A stretch of 6,829 nt of DNA from Cytophagales bacterium (lineage in GTDB: Bacteria; Bacteroidota; Bacteroidia; Cytophagales; ES-bin-26), in contig JACMKY010000673.1 of NCBI GenBank assembly GCA_014379925.1, forward strand, positions 1-6,829. The letters are read 5' to 3'. A program made the translations under genes and the position numbers. The notes under the pieces were generated by a model. The model was not told the origin of the DNA. It made no database searches and saw only the letters and a program-made list of their open reading frames with translations. How positions within the stretch are numbered: the first letter of the stretch is position 1; each line of letters starts with the position of its first letter. Below, piece by piece: positions 1 through 4,305 of the stretch.

Positions 1-484
1 CAGGAGCTGAATAGTCGGTTGAGCAGAGAATTTACTTGCATTACTTTGATAGTCAATGAATAACGTAACCAAAAAACTGGCGGGTGGCCCGCAGTCAATT
101 CCGCTCTAAAGCGGGAAGGTAAGAAATTATACCAGTATCAAGTAGCCAGTAAATAAAATACGGTCTTTCGGTTTTTTAGGGTTGCTCCCCTGCGCCATTG
201 GCATTTCATTTTTAGTAGGGGTGGGCTCGTGGCGGTTTTGGTGGATTTACCCGAAGCCAGCAATGCGTCCGCTGTTGGAAGACCGGGGGCATTCCAGATG
301 GTCGCTTGGCCAGTGTCTCCGCCGCAATCCGGAGTTGCTGGTTCCTCGGTTCGACCTTCCCACTCCCGGCGGCACCCGAACCACTCCGGAACGAAAATTT
401 CACCCTTTCCTCACCGGGCGCTAACAAACTTGCCGCATTTTTGGCCGTTTCGTTCCGGCCCGCAGTTTGGCCCCATCCACGGTT
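1..484. other. Gene-poor leader region upstream of phnM
   Basis: No convincing gene is seen here. The first ~180 bases are AT-rich (about 41% GC by hand count), unlike the GC-rich remainder. A plus-strand reading frame entering at base 1 closes with TAA at 61-63 and could be the last 20 codons of an upstream gene. A minus-strand ATG at 41-39 opens 13 codons (MQVNSLLNRLFSS) that run off the left edge and could be the start of a divergent gene. Neither can be judged from so few codons. Positions 181-484 are GC-rich and open in several frames, but the translations look like composition-driven noise (Pro/Arg/Ser-rich, no recognisable motif). Two small hairpins lie at 76-95 and 101-114. The stretch must contain the promoter for phnM, but I see no good match to the Bacteroidota -33/-7 consensus. 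The nearest is TTG at 19-21 with an imperfect TACTTTG at 42-48, far upstream of the gene. Confidence 0.6.
71..95 (-). terminator. Possible minus-strand intrinsic terminator
   Basis: On the minus strand, a GC-rich stem (GCGGG paired with CCCGC at plus positions 88-92 and 80-84, loop 85-87) is extended by three more pairs (93-95 with 76-78) across a single bulged base at 79. It is followed at once by six T residues, which are the A-run at plus 71-76; the first T overlaps the base of the stem. This is the arrangement of a Rho-independent terminator for leftward transcription. No convincing minus-strand gene lies to its right, so it would end either an unrecognised small transcript or antisense readthrough. 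A chance hairpin is the alternative. Confidence 0.4.
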
Positions 485-1666
485 ATGCGCACTCACCTCC
501 TGTCCAACGCCCGCATCATTACCCCGGTTGCCGACTTCACCGGGTCGGTGGTCATCGAAAACGGCCGAATCGCCGACATCACCAAAAACCGGAATTACCC
601 CGAAGGCGAGGATTTGGGCGGCTTGTGGTTGGTGCCGGGCGGCATCGACATCCATTCCGATTACCTGGAACGGGAGATTCACCCCCGGCCGGGTGCCCAG
701 TTTCCGATGCCGATGGCGTTCCACTTCACGGACCAGCGGGCCGCGGCCTGTGGCCTTACCACCGTGCTGAGCGCGGTCAGCTTCTCCGACGACCACAACC
801 TGAACCGGAATTTCGACGGGGCCATCGAACAGGCGAAAGAAATGGACCAGCTGCGGAAAACGGCGCTCGTCCGGCACTGCGTGCACGCCCGGTTGAATCC
901 CAACACGGACACGGTGCTGGACTATCTGGATCGGATGCGGGAAATAGAAAGCCTGAAGCTGGTGGTCTACAACGACGCCGTTCCTGGTCAGCGGCAGTTT
1001 TCCTTCGAAGACCTGGTTGTCAGGCGGGCCAAATCCCTCAACATCACCGGGGACGAAGCCCGGCGGCGGTTGCAGCAGCAGGTGGACGAACTGAGCAAGG
1101 TCAACCGTCGGCCAGAAATCCAAGCTGCCCTGGCCGGGTTCTGTCCCCTGGGAAGTCACGACGACACCACGCCCGCCCACGTGGAGGAAGCCCACCACTT
1201 CGGAGCCACCCTCTCGGAAATGCCCACCACGCTGGCCGCCGCCCGCCGGGCCAAGGAGCTGGGGATGCTGGTGTGCATGGGGGCACCCAACTACGTGCGG
1301 GGCGGATCGCACTGCGGCAACCTGTCGTGCGCGGAAGCGATGGCGGAAAACCTGGTGGACATTCTTTGCAGCGACTACCACTTTCCGACGATGCTCACCG
1401 CGGTCCTGATGATGATCCACCGAGGCATTTCACCGGCTCGGGCCATCAATTACGTGTCACTTCATCCGGCCCGGCTCCTGGGTCTGGACGGGGTGACGGG
1501 CAGCATCGAAGTCGGCAAGGAGGCCGATCTGGTGGCGTTCAAGGCGCACACCAGCCACGCGGAGGTGATCAGAGTGTGGGTGCAGGGCGTCAACAAGTAC
1601 CACGTGGCGGCGCGGGGCATCCCGGACCCCGCCGCCGTCAAACCCACCCATTCGCCGTGGGGGTAG
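485..1666 (+). CDS. phnM: PhnM-type amidohydrolase (ribose 1-methylphosphonate 5-triphosphate diphosphatase)
   Basis: In the C-P lyase pathway, PhnM removes pyrophosphate from alpha-D-ribose 1-methylphosphonate 5-triphosphate to give the 5-phosphate that C-P lyase (PhnJ) cleaves; it is a cytoplasmic metal-dependent hydrolase of the amidohydrolase superfamily. The 393-residue product is close to E. coli PhnM (378) and shows the family landmarks in order: PGGIDIHSD (51-59, metal-site H57 and D59), PGQRQF (167-172), SHDD (224-227), MGAPNYVRGGSHCGN (265-279) and SDY (296-298, D297). The C-terminus carries about 15 extra residues rich in Pro and Ala. ATG at 485 is preferred over an in-frame TTG at 467 because the N-terminal strand then begins directly (MRTHLLSNARIITP). 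No Shine-Dalgarno sequence precedes it. No other phn gene is in view, so the precise substrate is less certain than the family. The methyltransferase gene begins 65 nt downstream and may share its transcript. Confidence 0.93.
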   Translation: MRTHLLSNARIITPVADFTGSVVIENGRIADITKNRNYPEGEDLGGLWLVPGGIDIHSDYLEREIHPRPGAQFPMPMAFHFTDQRAAACGLTTVLSAVSFSDDHNLNRNFDGAIEQAKEMDQLRKTALVRHCVHARLNPNTDTVLDYLDRMREIESLKLVVYNDAVPGQRQFSFEDLVVRRAKSLNITGDEARRRLQQQVDELSKVNRRPEIQAALAGFCPLGSHDDTTPAHVEEAHHFGATLSEMPTTLAAARRAKELGMLVCMGAPNYVRGGSHCGNLSCAEAMAENLVDILCSDYHFPTMLTAVLMMIHRGISPARAINYVSLHPARLLGLDGVTGSIEVGKEADLVAFKAHTSHAEVIRVWVQGVNKYHVAARGIPDPAAVKPTHSPWG

Positions 1667-1731
1667 ATTTTCCCGCCCCGGAACTCGCTCATCATTGAAC
1701 GGCAAGCCGCATACCAAGAAACCCGCGAACC

Positions 1732-2445
1732 ATGGACCAGGCACTTTTCAGGGCCGTCGACCACTACATCAGCGATCTGCTGGCTCCCCAGGACGGGGCG
1801 TTGCGGGCGGTCGAGCCGTCGCTCGCGGAAGCGGGCCTGCCCCAACAGAGCGTTTCGCCCAACCAGGGTAAATTCCTCCACCTCCTGGCGCTGCTTTGCG
1901 GGGCCAAAAACATCCTGGAGATCGGCACGCTGGGTGGGTACAGCACCATCTGGCTGGCGCGGGCACTGCCCGAAGGAGGCCGCCTCATCACCCTGGAACT
2001 GGACCCGGTGCACGCGGACGTGGCCCGGACCAACGTCGCCCGGGCCGGCTTGGCGGCTAAAGTCGACGTCCGGACGGGAAAGGCGCTGGAACTGCTGCCC
2101 GGGCTCGAAACGGAAGGCGCCGGGCCGTTCGACCTGGTTTTCATTGACGCCGACAAGCCTCCCTACGCGGAATATTTCCGGTGGGCCCTGCGCCTGGCCC
2201 GCCCCGGTACCCTGATCGTGGCCGACAACGTGATTCGGGAGGGCAAGGTACTCGACCCGAACAGTGCCGACGAGAAGGTGGTGGGCGTGCAACGTTTCAA
2301 CGCCACGCTGGCCGGTCACGCCGCCGTAACGGCAACCATCCTCCAGACGGTGGGAACCAAAGAACACGATGGAATGGCCCTGGCCATCGTCCATCGCCCG
2401 TCCACCACCGCGCCCGAATCCACCGGCGCGGGATGGCCGCGTTGA
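1732..2445 (+). CDS. Class I SAM-dependent O-methyltransferase (COMT/CCoAOMT type)
   Basis: This is a 237-residue cytoplasmic methyltransferase of the Methyltransf_3 family, which moves a methyl group from S-adenosylmethionine to a hydroxyl, usually of a catechol-like substrate, with help from a divalent metal. The SAM-binding glycine loop is EIGTLGGYST (63-72), the acidic end of strand 2 is E89 in LEL, and FIDADK (137-142) with D165-N166 supply the expected metal ligands (D139, D165, N166, matching the D/D/N triad of catechol O-methyltransferase). The length is close to the usual ~220 residues; the excess is a C-terminal tail from about 222, rich in Pro, Thr and Gly. ATG at 1732 gives the normal N-terminal helix (ALFRAVDHYISDLL) and has no Shine-Dalgarno sequence. 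It follows phnM by 65 nt on the same strand, so co-transcription is plausible. The substrate cannot be told from sequence; bacterial members range from catechol to small natural-product methylation. Confidence 0.92.
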   Translation: MDQALFRAVDHYISDLLAPQDGALRAVEPSLAEAGLPQQSVSPNQGKFLHLLALLCGAKNILEIGTLGGYSTIWLARALPEGGRLITLELDPVHADVARTNVARAGLAAKVDVRTGKALELLPGLETEGAGPFDLVFIDADKPPYAEYFRWALRLARPGTLIVADNVIREGKVLDPNSADEKVVGVQRFNATLAGHAAVTATILQTVGTKEHDGMALAIVHRPSTTAPESTGAGWPR

Positions 2446-2551
2446 ACCAGGTCCGCTCACGAGATTCTATTCCTCCCCTAATTTTCCGCTAACAACCTTC
2501 CGGCAGCTTTGCGTCCGAATCCATTCCGGTGCATCCGTTTTCTTGCTTCAA

Positions 2552-2588
2552 AAAGAAGCGCTTTACGAGAAATGCAAAGCGCTTCTTT
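2552..2588. repeat. Perfect 13-bp inverted repeat, possible bidirectional terminator or operator
   Basis: The left arm AAAGAAGCGCTTT (2552-2564) and right arm AAAGCGCTTCTTT (2576-2588) are exact reverse complements, separated by 11 nt. In RNA this forms a 10-bp core (GAAGCGCTTT with AAAGCGCTTC) with A-rich 5' and U-rich 3' ends. The T-run is three bases on the plus strand and five on the minus strand, so it could act as a weak bidirectional terminator, 106 nt after the methyltransferase stop. Each arm also contains the 8-bp palindrome AAGCGCTT (2556-2563 and 2577-2584), the two being centred 21 bp apart, about two helical turns. That would also suit a dimeric DNA-binding protein. Sequence alone does not separate these readings. 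Confidence 0.55.
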
Positions 2589-2610
2589 GCCAAAAAAGCC
2601 CTGCTTCAAC

Positions 2611-2628
2611 GACGGGTAAGACGGGTAA
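2611..2628. repeat. Tandem duplication of GACGGGTAA (two copies)
   Basis: Two exact, abutting copies of the 9-mer GACGGGTAA occupy 2611-2619 and 2620-2628, about 70 nt upstream of the phosphatase gene. They could be a direct-repeat regulator site with a 9-bp period, or simply replication slippage. No known box is matched. Confidence 0.5.
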
Positions 2629-2695
2629 AAAGCTTCGAAAGATTTTACGCAAAACCGCATCAATCAGCCCTTTTCCGGGGTTGGAAACGTGAATT

Positions 2696-2803
2696 GTGCC
2701 AGTTCCATCCGCCATAACCCATTGCCCCGTGTATCCATTGCTCCCATTCCGGCCCTTGTCGGCGGCGTTGCTGCTGTTGTTGACGCTGGCACCGGGTTTC
2801 GCC
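2696..2803 (+). other. Signal peptide of the metallophosphoesterase
   Basis: The N-terminal ~36 residues have a positively charged or polar start, a run of Leu/Ala (SAALLLLLTLAP) and a small-residue cleavage site at GFA before QQNPHPDP. This predicts Sec-dependent export to the periplasm or outside. There is no lipobox Cys after the hydrophobic core; the only Cys is at residue 10, ahead of it, so a lipoprotein is unlikely. The exact first residue depends on which GTG start is used. Confidence 0.75.
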
Positions 2804-4150
2804 CAGCAGAATCCGCACCCGGACCCGGTGTTCCCGGCCAAGTGGACCTGGCCGTCCTCCCTGCCAGACCGGGTCATCCTCACGTTTGCGGGCGATCCGG
2901 CCACCCAGCAAAGCGTGACGTGGCGCACCGACAGCACGGTGAGCCAGGGCGTGGCCGAAATCGCCATCGCCGATGCCGCGCCGCGCTTCTGGCGCAACGC
3001 CCGGCGCCTGACCAGCAAAACCGAACGCCTGGATGCGGGCGGGGTCAAGGGCGCGGAAGTAGTGGCCCACTACCACTCGGTCACCTTCACGGGCCTGCAA
3101 CCGGATACCCTGTACGCCTACCGGGTGGGCGACGGAAGTCACTGGAGTGAGTGGTTCCAGTTTCGTACCGCCAGCCGGAACCCCGCGCCGTTTTCTTTCC
3201 TTTACGTGGGCGACGCCCAGAACTACATCCTGGAGCTGTGGTCGCGGCTCATCCGGGCGGGATTCAGCAAGGCACCGGATGCCCGCTTCATCATCCACGC
3301 GGGCGACCTGGTTTCCGACGCGCACAGCGAACGGCAGTGGCACGAGTGGTTTACGGCCGGGGGATGGATCCACGGGATGCTGCCCAGCGTGCCCATCCCC
3401 GGCAACCACGAATACCACGCTTACACCCCGGCGGAAGCCGAACAGAAGGTTTCTCACCTGTCGGTGCAGTGGCGGCCCCAGTTCACGCTGCCCGAAAACG
3501 GCCCGGCGGGCCAGGAAGAAACCGCCTACTTCTTCGACTACCAGGGCGTTCGGTTCATCGCGCTGAATTCCAACCGGATGCGTACCGAGCAAGTCGCCTG
3601 GCTGGATTCCCTGCTGGCCAACAATCCCAACCAATGGACGGTTGCCAGCTTTCACCATCCCATCTTTTCCACGGCCGGGGAGCGCGACAATAAAGAACTG
3701 CGGGAGCAGTGGAAGCCCCTCTTCGACAAGTACGGCGTGGACCTGGTGTTGCAAGGCCACGACCACAGCTACGCCCGGGGTCATTCGGGCCCGGTCGCCG
3801 CGAACGCCCTGAAAGGCGTGAACGCCCGCGATGTCCAGACGGGTACGGTGTACGTGGTTTCGGTGAGCGGCGGCAAGATGTATACCTTCAAGAAGGACCT
3901 CTGGAACCAGTACCAGGACCAGACCAAGCTGGATCGCAAGGCCGAAAACACGCAGCTCTTCCAGGTTATCCACGTGGACGGCAACCGGCTCCGGTACCAG
4001 GCGTTCACGGCCACCGGGGTGCTCTACGACGCCTTCGACCTGATCAAGAAGGGCAAAAAGGGCCCCAACCGGTTCGTCGAGCGGGGTGGGGAAGCCGTCG
4101 CCGAACGCCGTCACGACAACACCATTCCCTACGAAAACCCGGCCAAATAA
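2696..4150 (+). CDS. Secreted purple-acid-phosphatase-like metallophosphoesterase
   Basis: This is probably an exported phosphatase that hydrolyses phosphomonoesters or related esters at a two-metal site. Numbering from the GTG at 2696 gives 484 residues. A signal peptide ends near GFA|QQ (35-38). A fibronectin-type-III-like purple acid phosphatase N-domain follows (about 57-160), then the calcineurin-like phosphoesterase domain (about 165-365) and a C-terminal domain typical of the family. Metal-site motifs in order are GDAQN (D173), HAGDLVS (D204), GNHE (N237, H238), FHHP (H320) and GHDHSYAR (H355, H357). Classical purple acid phosphatases have GDxxY at the second motif; here the Tyr ligand position is S207, so the iron-tyrosinate purple colour is not expected. 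No in-frame ATG lies near the start, and TGA at 2690-2692 blocks extension upstream. GTG at 2696 or GTG at 2729 must be used; the latter gives a compact signal peptide (MYPLLPFRPLSAALLLLLTL). The receptor gene follows on the same strand after 155 nt. The true substrate is unknown. Confidence 0.9.
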   Translation: MPVPSAITHCPVYPLLPFRPLSAALLLLLTLAPGFAQQNPHPDPVFPAKWTWPSSLPDRVILTFAGDPATQQSVTWRTDSTVSQGVAEIAIADAAPRFWRNARRLTSKTERLDAGGVKGAEVVAHYHSVTFTGLQPDTLYAYRVGDGSHWSEWFQFRTASRNPAPFSFLYVGDAQNYILELWSRLIRAGFSKAPDARFIIHAGDLVSDAHSERQWHEWFTAGGWIHGMLPSVPIPGNHEYHAYTPAEAEQKVSHLSVQWRPQFTLPENGPAGQEETAYFFDYQGVRFIALNSNRMRTEQVAWLDSLLANNPNQWTVASFHHPIFSTAGERDNKELREQWKPLFDKYGVDLVLQGHDHSYARGHSGPVAANALKGVNARDVQTGTVYVVSVSGGKMYTFKKDLWNQYQDQTKLDRKAENTQLFQVIHVDGNRLRYQAFTATGVLYDAFDLIKKGKKGPNRFVERGGEAVAERRHDNTIPYENPAK

Positions 4151-4190
4151 AGCCCGTGGCCCAAAACAAGCAACCCTTCTCGTTCACCTG

Positions 4191-4213
4191 ACCAGTGGTT
4201 GGCCACGCCTGGT
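4191..4213. repeat. Imperfect hairpin upstream of the TonB receptor gene
   Basis: ACCAG (4191-4195) pairs with CTGGT (4209-4213), and TGG (4196-4198) with CCA (4203-4205), around a TTGG loop with three bulged bases (4206-4208). It begins 40 nt after the phosphatase stop and stands just before a stronger hairpin. No T-run follows on either strand, so it is not an obvious terminator. Confidence 0.4.
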
Positions 4214-4215
4214 AT

Positions 4216-4260
4216 GACTTGCGACGTTGCACCGCAACGTCGCTATCTACGACTTGTGAC
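4216..4260. repeat. Perfect 10-bp hairpin inside a near-repeated 13-mer
   Basis: GCGACGTTGC (4221-4230) and GCAACGTCGC (4234-4243) are exact reverse complements around a 3-nt loop (ACC), a very stable stem in RNA. TATGACTTGCGAC (4213-4225) is repeated with two changes as TACGACTTGTGAC (4248-4260), exactly 35 bp downstream. There is no U-run after the stem, so it is not a standard terminator. It may be a dispersed palindromic extragenic repeat, or a regulatory structure in the leader of the receptor mRNA. Confidence 0.65.
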
Positions 4261-4264
4261 CACC

Positions 4265-4299
4265 TAACCAACCAGTTAATCCCGCTTTTTAACCAACCA
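4265..4299. repeat. Direct repeat TAACCAACCA, two copies 25 bp apart
   Basis: TAACCAACCA occurs at 4265-4274 and again at 4290-4299; the second copy ends seven bases before the receptor ATG. The copies could be a pair of binding sites overlapping the translation start region, or a small duplication. No Shine-Dalgarno sequence is present between the second copy and the start codon. Confidence 0.45.
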
Positions 4300-4305
4300 C
4301 CGCCC

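Larger units (their letters stand above)
2446..2695. other. Structured intergenic region before the phosphatase gene
   Basis: These 250 bases hold no convincing gene: the short frames that cross them are Lys/Arg/Phe-rich with no known motif. They contain a perfect 13-bp inverted repeat (2552-2588), two copies of TGCTTCAA (2544-2551 and 2602-2609) flanking it, and a tandem duplication of GACGGGTAA (2611-2628). The region must hold the end of the methyltransferase transcript and any promoter of the phosphatase gene. I find no clear TAnnTTTG box. Confidence 0.6.

Noticed and set aside
1..41. Start of a divergent minus-strand gene (MQVNSLLNRLFSS) at the left edge
   Set aside because: Only 13 codons are visible, with no recognisable promoter or family, so it cannot be supported as a feature.
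182..424. 80-codon plus-strand frame upstream of phnM
   Set aside because: It starts at TTG, shows no motif and has unconvincing composition; it overlaps other equally open frames.
212..1420. 402-codon minus-strand frame opposite phnM
   Set aside because: Antisense frames stay open by chance in GC-rich genes; the product shows no recognisable family. A terminator-like stem lies downstream of it, but that is not enough to call a gene.
229..1698. Long plus-strand frame of 489 codons overlapping phnM in another frame
   Set aside because: Its translation is rich in Arg, Gly, Pro and His with no motif; it is a composition shadow of the unmistakable phnM gene.
2544..2609. Miniature transposable element bounded by TGCTTCAA direct repeats
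   Set aside because: The direct repeats do not flank the inverted arms symmetrically (13 nt lie between the right arm and the right copy), so the target-duplication reading is weak.
2529..2717. Small Lys/Phe/Arg-rich frames over the inverted repeat
   Set aside because: The residues come from the A/T-rich repeat arms; there is no conserved motif, and the frames on both strands are equally open.
2660..4114. 484-codon minus-strand frame opposite the phosphatase gene
   Set aside because: It mirrors the phosphatase gene almost exactly and has a His/Val/Gly/Arg-rich composition typical of antisense shadows.
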